From the NCBI RefSeq assembly GCF_006965545.2, contig NZ_CP041372.2:3905554-3969553 (forward strand): 64,000 nucleotides of DNA, read 5' to 3'. Below, piece after piece: positions 32,730 through 44,681 of the stretch (positions within the stretch are counted from its first letter, which is position 1; every line of letters starts with the position of its first letter). The DNA is from Paenalkalicoccus suaedae (GTDB taxonomy: Bacteria > Bacillota > Bacilli > Bacillales > Salisediminibacteriaceae). Below the pieces are notes generated by a model. That model worked only from the letters and a program-made list of their open reading frames with translations. It was not told the DNA's origin and ran no database searches. Both the position numbers and the translations under genes were made by a program.

Positions 32730-34077
32730 CGTTAAACACCTGCCTCTCCCGATCCTCTGGAATACCTATTTGTAGCCACGATCCGCCGACCTTCACAAAC
32801 CAGCTAGGTGTAAAGAAAGCATAGGAATTTTGCCTGTTCATTTCAAGACCAACGCGAATATCCTCCACCTCTTCAATCGAAAATGGTTCGTTCTGCTCTA
32901 TTTGCTCCTCTAAATCGCTAAACGCAGGGAGGGTCTCTCTCGAATCAACGTTCATTAAAGGCTCGTCCTCTAGTTGGAACATAGGACGAACATACTCTGT
33001 TATTTGACTACCTGATCGTGCAATTTCAATCGAATAATGCCCAGCTTGATTTGTATTGGCATCCATAACTGGCATACCGTCGACATGCAATCTATACGTA
33101 ATGTGATCCGTCATTCCAGACTCTGACCAATCCATCGCATAATAGTCATCTGTCCACCCAAAATGACCGTTAACAAATTCGGAGCTTGCCTGCAGGATCG
33201 ATTGTGTGATCGGGTTTGAAGAACTAATATCTGGGCGAATATACGTCAAAACGGAGTTATTCTCACTCATATTCATAACGCGATACCCATCTGTATATAA
33301 ATTCTCCTGATTCGCTTGGAAATACTGGTTCACGTAGTCTGGATTAGAAAACAGCGTTTGAATAAACGACGTAATCGGCAGAGACCTTGACTCATAGGTT
33401 AAAACAGGCATACTGAACGATTCCGTTGTCACATAGCTAATCTCTTCAAAACTACTTGTCCCATTTGGTTGAAATACTCTTTTTTCGACAGGCGTGCGAA
33501 ATTGCTCGGTCCCATCATAAAAATTTTGAAGCTGTGTGCTTGAAAGTTCGGTATTTGATTCAAATACCGTTTCATTCGTGTAATCTATAAACTGGATGAG
33601 GACATCTGTATTCGCTGATGGCGTTTCGCGAACAATAATACGATCCACGGAATCAATCATAATATCCTCTTCATCTATTTGAAAGATTTCTTGTAGCCAG
33701 TCGCCATCAATTGGCGTTTCAAAAACGAGCTCAATTCCTCTCATTGAGCCTTCAAGAGACGGTGCATTTGTTGCGCCCATCTCTGTCATCATCTCAAGCT
33801 CTATATTAGAGAGGCGAACCATCAGCTCCTCATACCGATCGTCTGTTGGGTGAATCCAATACATGGCTTCACTGTTACGATCGTGTGCAATTACTTCCCT
33901 TGGCATAAGAAGCTCTAGGTTGGTACGCGTCTCACCGAGGTTCTCGATATCAATGTATACATCATCCGTTTCGTCTAATGGCTCAAGATCCGGCTGATAT
34001 GTCCACACGAGGAACGTCAATGTAATACTCGTCAAAATCATTACCCACAAAACAACCGTTTTTACGTTCTCGATCAT
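32716..34077 (-). CDS. walH: WalH (YycH), regulator of the WalK kinase
   Basis: 453 residues: one N-terminal anchor (about 8-26, VVLWVMILTSITLTFLVWTY) and a large extracellular acidic domain. It begins MIENVKTVVLWVMILTSITL, as in the family. It forms a complex with WalI and WalK at the division site. The four-base overlap with walK (ATGA) and the 14-base overlap with walI place it firmly in the operon. Confidence 0.92.
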   Translation of the reverse strand: MIENVKTVVLWVMILTSITLTFLVWTYQPDLEPLDETDDVYIDIENLGETRTNLELLMPREVIAHDRNSEAMYWIHPTDDRYEELMVRLSNIELEMMTEMGATNAPSLEGSMRGIELVFETPIDGDWLQEIFQIDEEDIMIDSVDRIIVRETPSANTDVLIQFIDYTNETVFESNTELSSTQLQNFYDGTEQFRTPVEKRVFQPNGTSSFEEISYVTTESFSMPVLTYESRSLPITSFIQTLFSNPDYVNQYFQANQENLYTDGYRVMNMSENNSVLTYIRPDISSSNPITQSILQASSEFVNGHFGWTDDYYAMDWSESGMTDHITYRLHVDGMPVMDANTNQAGHYSIEIARSGSQITEYVRPMFQLEDEPLMNVDSRETLPAFSDLEEQIEQNEPFSIEEVEDIRVGLEMNRQNSYAFFTPSWFVKVGGSWLQIGIPEDRERQVFNDGLE

Positions 34078-35906
34078 TCTGGAATCACCACTTCCTCAGC
34101 ATACGGCAAGCTGAATGAAAACGTCGTGCCTTTCCCCCACTCACTGCTTACCCAAATATTACCTCCGTGCGCAAGTGCAATCTCCTTCGCAATCGCAAGT
34201 CCAAGTCCCGTCCCACCAAGGTTACGCGAGCGAGCCTTATCAACGCGATAGAAGCGATCGAATACGTTCGGAATATTTTCTTTCGGAATCCCAACGCCCT
34301 CATCTTTTACACTAACGACGATACGATCCTTTTCTTGCTTTAACGAAACTGTGATGGAGCCACCTTCAGGAGAGTACTTAACAGCGTTCGATACAATATT
34401 GTCCATCAGCTGCATGAGCTTGTCCCGATCTCCTTTAATGGCAATCGGCTCGTCCACAATCTTACGCTTAAAGTCAATTGCTTGATTCTTCGTCGACATT
34501 TCAAACCGATCGACAACCTGATTAATTAGCTGCGGCGCATGAATCGTCGCAACATTCATGTTGTAATCTTTACTATCCATTTTAGAAAGCTGTAGCAAAT
34601 CATTGACAAGACGAATCATTCGGTCCGTCTCGTTCGCCGTCACCTCAAGGAACTGTGGTGCAATATCTGGATCCTGCAACGCCCCGTCCTGTAGCGCTTC
34701 TAAATAGCTCTTCATCGACGTGAGCGGCGTACGTAGCTCATGGGAGACATTCGCCACAAACTCGCGACGCTCTTCCTCCACGCGCTCCTGCTCCGTCACA
34801 TCATGCAGTACCGCAATTACCCCATTCTCTTGTCCATTCTCTTTTTCAATGACAGAAAAATTAGCCTCGATCACAATCTCTTGATCAACCACATCAAAAT
34901 CAAGAAGAAGTGGATCCTTAAACGTATACATATCCTCAAGCTTCATAAACTTGTCTAAATTAAGGAGCTTTAGTAAGCTCGAGCCAACAATCGACTCCTG
35001 CTTTTTATCCAGCATCTCCTCAGCCCGACGGTTCATCAGAATAACGTTCCCCTCGCGATCCGTCGCAATAACTCCGTCTGTCATATGCGTTAATACGGAC
35101 GCAAGCTTTCGTCTCTCACCCTCCGTCGTAGCATTCGCATCCTGGAGCTTGTCGGTTAAATCATTAAACGTCCTAGCAAGTTGTCCAATCTCATCGTCCC
35201 CATATACCTTTACGTAACGCGAGAAATCTCCCTTACCCATGACAACAGCCTGTCGTTTCATATCCACAATCGGACGCGTAATCGTTCGCGATAAGAAAAT
35301 ACCGAGAGCCGCTGTTAAGCCAAGTGCAATGGCCGTTCCTGCAAAGAGAATCTGATTGATCTCCTGCATCTGATCATAAATATCCTCCATCGAGGCTTCA
35401 ATATACACAGCACCTATAACCTGCTGATTTTCGGACTCGATCGGAACCGCCATAACACTCGTCCGGTTCCCGTTTTGGGTATTACGCATGATATCTGGCT
35501 CAGGGTCACGAATGCCAAGGAGCGCCTGTTTAATACGCGGGTCTGTCGCCCTCTGTCCGACCCTGTTACTTTGTGACGGACTCGTAGCGGTTAACACGAC
35601 ACTGTTAATGTCTATGACCTGAACGTCCGCATTTTCCATACTAAAGGCGTCACTACGCAAAATGTTGGATATTCGGGCCTCGAGACTCAAGCTATCCTCT
35701 TCGGTCTCACGCGTCATCTCTTGCTCGACGTTATAAGCGAGCAAGCTTGCTCGCTCATTTAACGTCCCAGTAAAGTTATCGCTCAGCTGTCCTTCCAGCT
35801 GTCCAGTAAAATACACGCCGATAACCTGCATCGCAATCATAATAAGCAAAACATATATCGTAACGATTTTGACATGAATTGATTTATAGAAGCGAATCTT
35901 TTTCAT
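34074..35906 (-). CDS. walK: WalK sensor histidine kinase
   Basis: 610 residues in the WalK order: two membrane spans (about 12-28 and 184-203) enclosing an extracellular PAS/Cache-like domain, a HAMP domain (ITRPIVDMKRQAVVMGKGDF), a PAS domain (ASVLTHMTDGVIATDREGNV), the phospho-acceptor H-box FVANVSHELRTPLTSMKSY, and the ATP-binding N, G1, F and G2 boxes (DNIVSNAVKYSPEG, VKDEGVGIP, NLGGTGLGLAIAK). It phosphorylates WalR to control autolysins and wall growth; essential in most Firmicutes. It starts three bases after the walR stop. Confidence 0.95.
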   Translation of the reverse strand: MKKIRFYKSIHVKIVTIYVLLIMIAMQVIGVYFTGQLEGQLSDNFTGTLNERASLLAYNVEQEMTRETEEDSLSLEARISNILRSDAFSMENADVQVIDINSVVLTATSPSQSNRVGQRATDPRIKQALLGIRDPEPDIMRNTQNGNRTSVMAVPIESENQQVIGAVYIEASMEDIYDQMQEINQILFAGTAIALGLTAALGIFLSRTITRPIVDMKRQAVVMGKGDFSRYVKVYGDDEIGQLARTFNDLTDKLQDANATTEGERRKLASVLTHMTDGVIATDREGNVILMNRRAEEMLDKKQESIVGSSLLKLLNLDKFMKLEDMYTFKDPLLLDFDVVDQEIVIEANFSVIEKENGQENGVIAVLHDVTEQERVEEERREFVANVSHELRTPLTSMKSYLEALQDGALQDPDIAPQFLEVTANETDRMIRLVNDLLQLSKMDSKDYNMNVATIHAPQLINQVVDRFEMSTKNQAIDFKRKIVDEPIAIKGDRDKLMQLMDNIVSNAVKYSPEGGSITVSLKQEKDRIVVSVKDEGVGIPKENIPNVFDRFYRVDKARSRNLGGTGLGLAIAKEIALAHGGNIWVSSEWGKGTTFSFSLPYAEEVVIPE

Positions 35907-35909
35907 TCA

Positions 35910-36617
35910 TTAACTCTCCTGATCTGCTTGGCGAAGATAATAGCCAACTCCTCTTCGTGTTACGATCCATGCTGGATTACTTGGGTTATCTTCTACCTTC
36001 TCTCGTAGTCGTCGTACTGTAACATCAACCGTTCTTACATCTCCAAAGTAATCATATCCCCATACTGCCTGTAAGAGGTGCTCACGCGTCATGACTTGTC
36101 CTGTGTGACGAGCTAAATAATGAATGAGCTCAAACTCACGATGAGTCAGTTCAATCGGCTCTCCACGCTTTGTAACTAAATACGCATCTGGCTGAATAAG
36201 TAGCGGTCCAATCTCAATATTCTTGTTTTCCGATTCATTATCGGATGACCTTTGATTACGACGTAAATTGGCTTTCACTCGCGCAATCAGCTCTCTCGTA
36301 CTAAACGGCTTCGTGACGTAGTCATCTGCACCAAGCTCTAGACCTAGTACTTTATCAATCTCCGAATCCTTCGCAGTCAGCATAATAATCGGCATATCAT
36401 ACGTCTTACGCACTTCCCGACAAACTTCCATCCCATCGCGATACGGAAGCATAATATCAAGTAAAATTAAATTTGGTACATGCTCCTTCACTTTCTCAAC
36501 AGCATCGTTACCATCATAGGCAACAATAACATCAAAGCCCTCTTTCTCAAGGCCGAATTTTAATATATCTGCAATTGGCTTCTCATCATCCACAACTAAA
36601 ATCTTCTGCTTATCCAT
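35910..36617 (-). CDS. walR: WalR response regulator
   Basis: 235 residues from ATG 36617 ([20 protein letters not shown]) behind AGGAGG. A receiver domain has the phosphorylated Asp in [14 protein letters not shown] and the switch residues in [10 protein letters not shown]; an OmpR/PhoB winged-helix domain follows ([36 protein letters not shown]). It is the master regulator of peptidoglycan turnover genes. First gene of walR-walK-walH-walI-walJ-htrC. Confidence 0.95.
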   Translation of the reverse strand: MDKQKILVVDDEKPIADILKFGLEKEGFDVIVAYDGNDAVEKVKEHVPNLILLDIMLPYRDGMEVCREVRKTYDMPIIMLTAKDSEIDKVLGLELGADDYVTKPFSTRELIARVKANLRRNQRSSDNESENKNIEIGPLLIQPDAYLVTKRGEPIELTHREFELIHYLARHTGQVMTREHLLQAVWGYDYFGDVRTVDVTVRRLREKVEDNPSNPAWIVTRRGVGYYLRQADQES

Positions 36618-36685
36618 AACTCTCCTACCTCCTAAAAAAATGACCATTCGTTATCTATTAATAAGGTATTTATGCTATTTTTTAC

Positions 36686-36715
36686 AAAAACCCGTCATGC
36701 TTATCTCATGACGGG
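36686..36715 (-). terminator. Terminator upstream of the wal operon
   Basis: CCCGTCATG and CATGACGGG form a nine-base-pair stem with a seven-base loop; on the minus strand TTTTTG follows. It insulates walR from transcription coming from the tRNA side. Confidence 0.85.
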
Positions 36716-36914
36716 GTATCAGCTACATTAAAAAAACAGTGGTACTTCTATTGTCTATCATAACATACGCTTTGTCTAGTTACGGGCGTATGACATATTC
36801 TGTCGGTGTTGGTTGGTTCTTTTGGTGGGTTCTTTGGTGGTCGGTGCTTCACTAGGTCGGCAGTAAGTACTGTAATAAGAAGAAGCTTGTATTGGTGGTT
36901 ACTTGCCAAGCGTA

Positions 36915-37058
36915 TGCATCAAATGAGAGGGCCGTTGCGTCACTTCGGTTTTCGTATGCGTCTGGCATTTTTGTTTGCATCAAATGGAGCTCCGTTTGCA
37001 TCACTTTGAACAACGTTTGCACCATCTACAAGAACGTTTACGTCACTTCACACCCCGT
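36915..37058 (+). repeat. About seven-copy, 19-21-bp repeat array with core GCATCA/GCGTCA
   Basis: Units start TGCATCAAATG, TGCGTCACTTC, TGCGTCTGGC, then GCATCAAATGG, GCATCACTTTG, GCACCATCTAC and ACGTCACTTC, spaced 21, 21, 20, 21, 21 and 21 bases. GTTT or CGTA often precedes each core. The array lies between the wal terminator and the tRNA terminator; no gene is supported in 36716-37135. Confidence 0.8.
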
Positions 37059-37135
37059 AAACACTCCGCACCCTCCTCTACTATAAACCAAACCCGTGTC
37101 CGTCACTCAACTCCCCCCGCATCTACCCCAAAAAA

Positions 37136-37172
37136 ACACAAAAAAACCACCTTCATCACCATGATGAGGTAG
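37136..37172 (-). terminator. Terminator of the tRNA cluster
   Basis: On the minus strand CCTCATCA pairs with TGATGAAGG around a short loop and is followed by TTTTTTTG. Confidence 0.75.
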
Positions 37173-37189
37173 TGTACGTAAGATATGCG

Positions 37190-37265
<76 letters not shown>

Positions 37266-37274
37266 AAACAAACA

Positions 37275-37350
<76 letters not shown>

Positions 37351-37383
37351 ATGTAAGGCTGTATAGAGTTTTTTATAAAAAAA

Positions 37384-37459
37384 TGGCGGTCCCGACGGGA
37401 ATCGAACCCGCGATCTCCTGCGTGACAGGCAGGCATGTTAACCGCTACACCACGGGACC
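37384..37459 (-). tRNA. tRNA-Asp (anticodon GTC)
   Basis: Minus strand, 76 nt with CCA. Acceptor GGTCCCG/CGGGACC with discriminator G, anticodon loop CTGTCAC, T loop GGTTCGATTCC. Confidence 0.97.
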
Positions 37460-37486
37460 TTTTAAATTATGTGCCTTCTATGTAAT

Positions 37487-37563
<77 letters not shown>

Positions 37564-37639
37564 ACAATGATATTATGTCTTGTGCGACAAAATTAACTAT
37601 ACTACAGTATGACATTCACTGTCAACCTTATATTTAAAA

Positions 37640-37714
37640 TGGTGACCCGTACGGGATTCGAACCCGTGTTACCGCCGTGAAAGGGCGGTGTCTTAACCAC
37701 TTGACCAACGGGCC
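37640..37714 (-). tRNA. tRNA-Glu (anticodon TTC)
   Basis: Minus strand, 75 nt with CCA. Sequence closely follows the Bacillus tRNA-Glu: GGCCCGTTGGTCAAG, anticodon loop CTTTCAC, T arm GGGTTCGAATCCC. First gene of the cluster, 276 bp after purA; that gap has no supported gene. Confidence 0.97.
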
Positions 37715-37990
37715 AAACTATAGCATGATACTAATCTTTGCTTCGCGCTAAGACGTTTTGTTCTTGGCGACAAGATTTATATTATCACCATATAATTTCT
37801 TTTGCAATACCTTTTTGAAGATTAATTTTCTTTTTGTTTAAAAAGAGTCGAGTCTTTTCCACAAAGCTGCTCCAAGCTTCCACTTTGATTGAGGTAACAG
37901 GACCCATTCTCCCGACATAGTCCGACTCCGCCGACCCTCTTTTCATCCCAAAAAAATAGTCAGCGCCCGGGTAGGACGCCGACATGCTAC

Positions 37991-39353
<1,363 letters not shown>

Positions 39354-39356
39354 TAA

Positions 39357-39400
39357 AATACCGAACGTTATCTGCGAATAATATATTAATGTTCGTTATT
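39357..39400 (-). promoter_or_regulatory. Pair of inverted PurBoxes (PurR operator) of purA
   Basis: AATACCGAACGTT (39357-39369) and, inverted, AATGTTCGTTATT (39388-39400) each match the 13-base PurBox AWWWCCGAACWWT with one mismatch. They face each other 18 bases apart directly upstream of the -35, as in B. subtilis PurR-controlled promoters. Confidence 0.75.
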
Positions 39401-39572
39401 ACCTTTTTGATAGAAACCTTTTTAGGGATGCTTCTAGGGGGTGGCTTTAGGTAACCGCACTAGCCCTTGCATGCTGACACTTTAGCAATTAATTTGGTTT
39501 CTATCATGATATCTGTCCTCTCTAAAAAGATAGTCCACACCAAACGCACTTTAGCAACCTAATTCATTCCCA

Positions 39573-39677
39573 TTTTTGCACAATATGCTCGCGTTTTGGC
39601 ACAACCTCGCCTAATTTTTGCACCATCCTCCTCCAATTTAGCACCACCCCCTCTAAATTCAGCACAGCTACCCAAAC
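39573..39677 (+). repeat. Five-copy 21-bp repeat array with core TTTNGCACA
   Basis: Five units of exactly 21 bases start at 39573, 39594, 39615, 39636 and 39657: TTTTTGCACAATATG.., TTTTGGCACAACCTC.., TTTTTGCACCATCCT.., ATTTAGCACCACCCC.. and ATTCAGCACAGCTAC... The first nine bases are conserved, the rest varies. It sits between dnaB and the purA control region. Nothing else is seen in 39401-39712. Confidence 0.85.
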
Positions 39678-39712
39678 TATCAAATCTCCTACCTACATCT
39701 AAATCTTCCTCC

Positions 39713-39740
39713 AACAAAAAAAGCCCCTCACAAGGAGAGA
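39713..39740 (-). terminator. Terminator of the dnaB operon
   Basis: On the minus strand AGTCTC and GAGGGGCT form an imperfect stem directly after the stop, followed by TTTTTTT. Confidence 0.65.
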
Positions 39741-39742
39741 CT

Positions 39743-41107
39743 CTACGCGCCTGGAGGGATATCTCCCTCGTCAAAACGACGCTCTAAGTTAACGAATTTA
39801 TTGTACTCCTTTACGAAGGCAAGCTCGACGGTGCCAACTGGACCGTTACGTTGCTTGGCAATGATGATCTCGATAATATCCTTTTTCTCGGATTCGCGAT
39901 CATAGTAATCATCTCGGTATAAGAAGGCGACGATATCGGCATCCTGCTCAATCGATCCAGATTCACGAATGTCGGACATCATTGGACGTTTGTCCTGACG
40001 TGACTCTACCCCACGCGAAAGCTGTGACAAGGCAATTACAGGTACCTCAAGCTCACGGGCAAGACCTTTTAATTCACGGGAGATCTCTGACACCTCCTGC
40101 TGACGACCCTCACTACTGCGAGCGTCACCTTGAATGAGCTGTAAGTAGTCAATCATGATCATTCCTAGACCGCGTTCCTGCCTTAGCTTACGGCATTTGG
40201 CACGGATCTCCTTCACTTTAATACCTGGCGTATCATCAATGTAGATACCAGCCTTCGATAAGCTGCCCATCGCCATTGTAAGACGCTGCCAGTCCTCGTC
40301 CTCAAGCTGACCAGTACGGAGGCGCTGCGCATTAATATTACCCTCGGCACAAAGCATACGCATGACAAGCTGATCGGCACCCATCTCTAAACTAAAGATG
40401 GCGACGTTCTCATCGGTTTTGGTCGCAACGTTTTGCGAAATGTTAAGTGCAAAGGCCGTCTTACCTACCGATGGACGGGCCGCTACGATAATTAAATCGT
40501 TCTTTTGGAAGCCAGCCGTCATGCGATCAAGCTCGGAGAATCCGGTTGGTACGCCAGTTACTTCTCCAGCTGTGTGCTGTAAAAGCTCAATTTTATCAAA
40601 TGCCTCAATGAGGACCTCTTTAATATCAACAAATTCTCCAGACGATTTCCGTTGCGAAACCTCGAGGATTGCTTTCTCCGCATCGCCTAAAATCGCTTCT
40701 ACATCATCTTCGCCCGCATAGCCTTCTGTTGTAATGTTTGTTGCTACACGAATGAGGCGGCGTAGTAACGACTTCTCTTCAACAATTTGCGTATAGTACA
40801 GGACGTTTGCAGCTGTCGGTACTGCGTTTGCTAAATCTGTTAAGTACGGAATGCCGCCAACTTCGTCTAGCCACTGTTTTTGATTCAAATCATCGGTGAT
40901 TGTTACGAGATCGACAGGCTCCCCCTTAGCAGCTAGCTCGAGCATCACACTAAAAATACGCTGATGTGCAACACGATAAAAATCTTCCGGCACTAAACGC
41001 TCGGAGGCGGTGATAAGAGCTTCACCTTCTAAAAAAATCGCTCCTAGCACCGCCTGCTCTGCTTCTATATTTTGAGGAGGCGTCCGATCTGTAAATTCTT
41101 CGCTCAT
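39743..41107 (-). CDS. dnaB: Replicative DNA helicase (DnaB family; dnaC of B. subtilis)
   Basis: 454 residues. The N-terminal DnaB domain starts DRTPPQNIEAEQAVLGAIFL; the RecA-type ATPase domain has Walker A AARPSVGKTAFALN, IFSLEMGADQL and Walker B MIMIDYLQLIQG, and the DnaB loop RESGSIEQDADIVAFLYR. Hexamers unwind the fork at replication. It follows rplI by 24 bp, the usual order in Bacillus. Confidence 0.96.
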   Translation of the reverse strand: MSEEFTDRTPPQNIEAEQAVLGAIFLEGEALITASERLVPEDFYRVAHQRIFSVMLELAAKGEPVDLVTITDDLNQKQWLDEVGGIPYLTDLANAVPTAANVLYYTQIVEEKSLLRRLIRVATNITTEGYAGEDDVEAILGDAEKAILEVSQRKSSGEFVDIKEVLIEAFDKIELLQHTAGEVTGVPTGFSELDRMTAGFQKNDLIIVAARPSVGKTAFALNISQNVATKTDENVAIFSLEMGADQLVMRMLCAEGNINAQRLRTGQLEDEDWQRLTMAMGSLSKAGIYIDDTPGIKVKEIRAKCRKLRQERGLGMIMIDYLQLIQGDARSSEGRQQEVSEISRELKGLARELEVPVIALSQLSRGVESRQDKRPMMSDIRESGSIEQDADIVAFLYRDDYYDRESEKKDIIEIIIAKQRNGPVGTVELAFVKEYNKFVNLERRFDEGDIPPGA

Positions 41108-41131
41108 AGTCGGTTCCCTCTCTTCCTCACC

Positions 41132-41575
41132 TTATGCTTCTTTTACGTGAACCTTTAGTGTCGCCGTTACCTTCGGGTGGATTTTCACGTCCACATTCGA
41201 GTATCCTAGCGCACGAATCGGTTCATTTAAATCGATCTTACGCTTATCGATCTTTAAATCCATTTTCTTAAGCTGCTCAGCAATTTGCTTACTTGTGACA
41301 GCACCAAAGAGTCGACCGCCTTCACCAGCTTTCGCCGTTAGCTCAATCGTTAGCTTCTCAAGCTCTTCCTTATATTTCTTTGCGCCCTCAAGCTCTTGTT
41401 CCGCCTGTTTCTCCTGGCTTTCTTTCTTCTTCTCAAGAGATTTCATATTCCCTGCGTTTGCTTCAACTGCTAGGTTATTTTTGAAAAGAAAGTTGCGTGC
41501 ATATCCATCCGGTACGTTTTTAACGTCTCCCTTTTTACCTTGGCCTTTAACATCTTGAAGTAAAATTACTTGCAT
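41132..41575 (-). CDS. rplI: 50S ribosomal protein L9
   Basis: 147 residues from ATG 41575 ([20 protein letters not shown]); the longer frame is rejected because this start matches the family. The N-terminal L9 signature [18 protein letters not shown], the long central helix ([19 protein letters not shown]) and the C-terminal RNA-binding domain ([16 protein letters not shown]) are complete. It begins five bases after the gdpP stop. Confidence 0.96.
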   Translation of the reverse strand: MQVILLQDVKGQGKKGDVKNVPDGYARNFLFKNNLAVEANAGNMKSLEKKKESQEKQAEQELEGAKKYKEELEKLTIELTAKAGEGGRLFGAVTSKQIAEQLKKMDLKIDKRKIDLNEPIRALGYSNVDVKIHPKVTATLKVHVKEA

Positions 41576-41579
41576 GGTG

Positions 41580-43544
41580 TTATTCCACTCCCTTAAAGTA
41601 TTCATCTATTTTTTCTTTGAGCAGTTCTTCTGCTTCTTCTTCTGTCATCTTATCAAGCTGTGTTGCTGCGTTGGTCAAGTGACCTCCGCCGCCCATTTTT
41701 TCCATAATGAGCTGAACGTTGACCTCACCGAGTGAGCGAGCGCTTATACTTAGTCTTCCATCTGCAATTTTAGAAATAACGAAGGAAGCCACAACATCAT
41801 TCATCGTGAGTAACGTATCAGCTGCTTGTGCAATTAAAACCTGCCCATACGTTTCGCCTGCATAACCACGGGCGATAGCGACGCCGCCAGAATAAACATG
41901 AGCCTGTTCAATCAGCTTTGATCTCTTCACGTAATGATCGAGATCCTCTTTAAGTAGCTTTTGGACAAGTGTTGTATCTGCTCCGCGACTACGCAAATAG
42001 GAGGCAGCATCAAATGTCCGAGATCCCGTGCGAATGGCAAAGCTCTTCGTATCGACGATAATGCCGGCAAGCAAAGCCGTTGATTCAAGCACGTCTAGTG
42101 CCGGTTGATTTGGCTGGTACTCTAAAAGCTCTGTTACAAGCTCTGCTGTAGAGGAAGCATAAGGCTCCATATAGACGAGTACCGCATCATCAATAAACTC
42201 TTCGCCACGTCGATGGTGATCAATAACAATCGTACGATCTACTTTATCCACTAGCTTCGAATCTAAAACAAGTGACGGTCTGTGTGTGTCTACTACGACC
42301 ATAAGCGTGTCATCCGTAAGCTCTTCACGTGCTTCTTCAGGGCTTATAAACTGCGACCAAAGATCATCATGCTCTTGGATCTCCTTAAGGAGCTTGTGGA
42401 CGCTCTGATTAACATCGTCGGAGTCTAACACGATATAGCTGTCTTTACCATTTGCGGCAGCAATCTTAAGCATACCAATGGCGGCTCCTATAGAGTCCAT
42501 GTCCGGGTTTTTATGCCCCATAACAAACACTTTATCACTCTCTAAAATGAAGTCACGAATCGCATGAGAGATCACTCGTGCTCGCACTCGCGTTCGTTTT
42601 TCCATCGCATTCGATTTTCCACCATAAAAGCGAACTTTCCCGCTCTTCTCTTTAATGGCAACCTGGTCTCCACCACGTCCTAAAGCTAAGTCTAAGCTCG
42701 ATTGAGCCAGTGCTCCAAGCTCTCTCAGCGACGTTTCGCCACTCCCGATTCCAATACTTAGCGTTAACGCAACCTTCTCAGCTGCGGTATTCTCTCTCAC
42801 TTCATCTAAGAGTGTGAAGCGGCTTGATTCAAGTGACGCTAAAGCATCCTCATTAAATACCGCTAAAAACTTATCAGAGGATGTACGACGAATTAAAATA
42901 TCGTGCTCTCTTGACCACTGATTCAGCGCATCTGTTACATGTGAGAGTAATTTACTGCGAACCTGATCATCCATTCCCTGTGTCACTTCATCATAGTTAT
43001 CCAAATAGATAACACCGATTACCGTTTTATCACGCTCAAATAGATCCTTAAATTCCTGCTCCTCCGTTACGTTTAAGAAATACAGCAAACGCTCGTTAGG
43101 CTCATGAATGACTCGATAGTTCTCGTCACGCACGTGCAGGAGAAAGCTACGTTTTTCTTCGTTAACGTGATCAATGAGCTCCTCCGATAAAATGTCCATC
43201 GAAGTCCCGATTAAATCACTTTCCGTCATCTTCTGAATATATGGATTGGTCCATTGAATCAGCAGATCCTCATTATAGAGGAGCATACCGATTGGCAGTT
43301 TAGTCACAGCCTCTTCGCCCGCTTTGTTCACCCTATAGGTGAGCGTCGATAGATAGGCAGATAATTCTCGCTCGAACTGAACTCGTGCGCGCACGGTAAA
43401 AAAAAGCATCGCAACAAGTGCTACAAACCCCGCTAAACCTAGCCGCCAGTCAAAAGACATGAGACCGCCTGTTACGAGAAATGCGATAGCGAACAAGATA
43501 ACGACGTGGTAGCCATGCCATCGTTTCATCAGGAATTTTGGCAT
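41580..43544 (-). CDS. gdpP: GdpP, cyclic di-AMP phosphodiesterase
   Basis: About 654 residues from ATG 43544, nine bases behind AGGAG. Two N-terminal spans (near 15-55), a PAS-like domain ([20 protein letters not shown]), a degenerate GGDEF domain ([14 protein letters not shown] in place of GGDEF), then DHH ([36 protein letters not shown]) and DHHA1 ([13 protein letters not shown]). It hydrolyses c-di-AMP to pApA and so controls potassium/osmolyte uptake and wall stress, which fits the osmoprotectant transporter next door. Cotranscribed with yybS and rplI. Confidence 0.95.
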   Translation of the reverse strand: MPKFLMKRWHGYHVVILFAIAFLVTGGLMSFDWRLGLAGFVALVAMLFFTVRARVQFERELSAYLSTLTYRVNKAGEEAVTKLPIGMLLYNEDLLIQWTNPYIQKMTESDLIGTSMDILSEELIDHVNEEKRSFLLHVRDENYRVIHEPNERLLYFLNVTEEQEFKDLFERDKTVIGVIYLDNYDEVTQGMDDQVRSKLLSHVTDALNQWSREHDILIRRTSSDKFLAVFNEDALASLESSRFTLLDEVRENTAAEKVALTLSIGIGSGETSLRELGALAQSSLDLALGRGGDQVAIKEKSGKVRFYGGKSNAMEKRTRVRARVISHAIRDFILESDKVFVMGHKNPDMDSIGAAIGMLKIAAANGKDSYIVLDSDDVNQSVHKLLKEIQEHDDLWSQFISPEEAREELTDDTLMVVVDTHRPSLVLDSKLVDKVDRTIVIDHHRRGEEFIDDAVLVYMEPYASSTAELVTELLEYQPNQPALDVLESTALLAGIIVDTKSFAIRTGSRTFDAASYLRSRGADTTLVQKLLKEDLDHYVKRSKLIEQAHVYSGGVAIARGYAGETYGQVLIAQAADTLLTMNDVVASFVISKIADGRLSISARSLGEVNVQLIMEKMGGGGHLTNAATQLDKMTEEEAEELLKEKIDEYFKGVE

Positions 43545-43556
43545 TTTATACAACTC

Positions 43557-44489
43557 CTAGTTTTGCGAGTTCAATCGCTTTCTTAAGTCGAAACCTAAGT
43601 CAATTATACCTAAGATTCTTATAATAGGAAGGAAAATTGGTAAAAGAAGCGCAAACACTGTAATCAAAATTGGAATGATTTTATTCAGCTTTTTCATATG
43701 GAAAAAGAAGAATAGAAACGTCACACCTTGAATGAACATCGCGGCCTCTAATACGGGAGTTAAATTAGCTCCAACCGTATAAAACGTAGTACCAGGCTCT
43801 GGCTGTGCAAATAAAAACACGAACGTTAGCAGGTAATACCAAAAGAAGGATTTAGGTAAGCTCCACTCACGCAGAGGTGGAAATGGTGCATAAGGTAGCT
43901 TGCGCTTCTTCAAAAAGCGAGCAATGACAAGCTGAATAAATAATGCGATTCCTGTACCAAACATCACGATAAGCGCTGGAGCAATGACTGTCAGCTCATC
44001 AATAAATCCAAGCATTGGAGCTAGTGCTTCCTCTTGGTCCTGAGTAACGCCAAACAGCTCCTCTGTCTGCTCCACAGACTCTGTCATAGCCGTCTGAATC
44101 TCTTCTACCGGGTTAACATTTAAGAATATAATTGCTCCCAAATATAACGCCAGTATGCCACCAATCGTACTTAGCGCTGATCCAGCAAACACACCGAAAG
44201 CCGATTTTTTTTGCCGATAAAGCTCCCCGATAATAATCCCTGTTATTCCATTAAGGAAGATGGATAAAAGAGAAACTGGTCCTGCTAAGAGGAAAAATAG
44301 CAGAAATGCTCCGCTCAGGGCAACCGCTCCGCTTTTCCACGAATAGCGATACGTAAATAACGCTAATGGCACAGCAGCAAAAAAGAAGGTCACAAGTCCT
44401 ACTATCGGAACGAGTAACGTTAAAAACCCTAAAAGAACATAGACGGCGATAGCAATGATACCGTCTTTAAACATAGTTGATTGTTCCAT
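43557..44489 (-). CDS. yybS: YybS-like DUF2232 membrane protein
   Basis: 310 residues with about eight hydrophobic segments. It starts MEQSTMFKDGIIAIAVYVLL; the block FFFHMKKLNKIIPILITVFA and the end IRILGIIDLGFDLRKRL match the DUF2232 family upstream of gdpP. It resembles the S-component fold of ECF transporters; substrate unknown. Twelve bases separate it from gdpP. Confidence 0.88.
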   Translation of the reverse strand: MEQSTMFKDGIIAIAVYVLLGFLTLLVPIVGLVTFFFAAVPLALFTYRYSWKSGAVALSGAFLLFFLLAGPVSLLSIFLNGITGIIIGELYRQKKSAFGVFAGSALSTIGGILALYLGAIIFLNVNPVEEIQTAMTESVEQTEELFGVTQDQEEALAPMLGFIDELTVIAPALIVMFGTGIALFIQLVIARFLKKRKLPYAPFPPLREWSLPKSFFWYYLLTFVFLFAQPEPGTTFYTVGANLTPVLEAAMFIQGVTFLFFFFHMKKLNKIIPILITVFALLLPIFLPIIRILGIIDLGFDLRKRLNSQN

Positions 44490-44598
44490 TCATGTACCTC
44501 ATTTCTAGCTTCTTCTTAACCTGTCTATTTTATCACGCTATCGCTTAAAAAAACAAAGTATGGCGGTCGTGGGACTTTTGAGTACGAAAATTGGAGTC

Positions 44599-44636
44599 AA
44601 ATGGCGCCATGACAATACATCGTCATGGCGCCATTT
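44599..44636 (-). terminator. Long perfect hairpin after the osmoprotectant operon
   Basis: AAATGGCGCCATGAC and GTCATGGCGCCATTT form a perfect 15-bp stem with an eight-base loop. On the minus strand only a short ATTTG follows, so if it is a terminator it lacks a good T tract. Confidence 0.6.
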
Positions 44637-44681
44637 CTCCAAATATTTGGTAGCACGCATTTACTAGCTATACGTACGTAT

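Noticed and set aside
32716..36647. Longer upstream starts for walR, walJ, purA, mnmE and others
   Set aside because: The longer frames lack ribosome sites or run into the neighbouring gene; the chosen starts match family N termini and strong Shine-Dalgarno sequences.
37785..37985. 66-codon minus-strand ORF between purA and the tRNA genes
   Set aside because: It has no ribosome site and no family resemblance, and begins six bases before the purA stop region; the gap is better left as non-coding.
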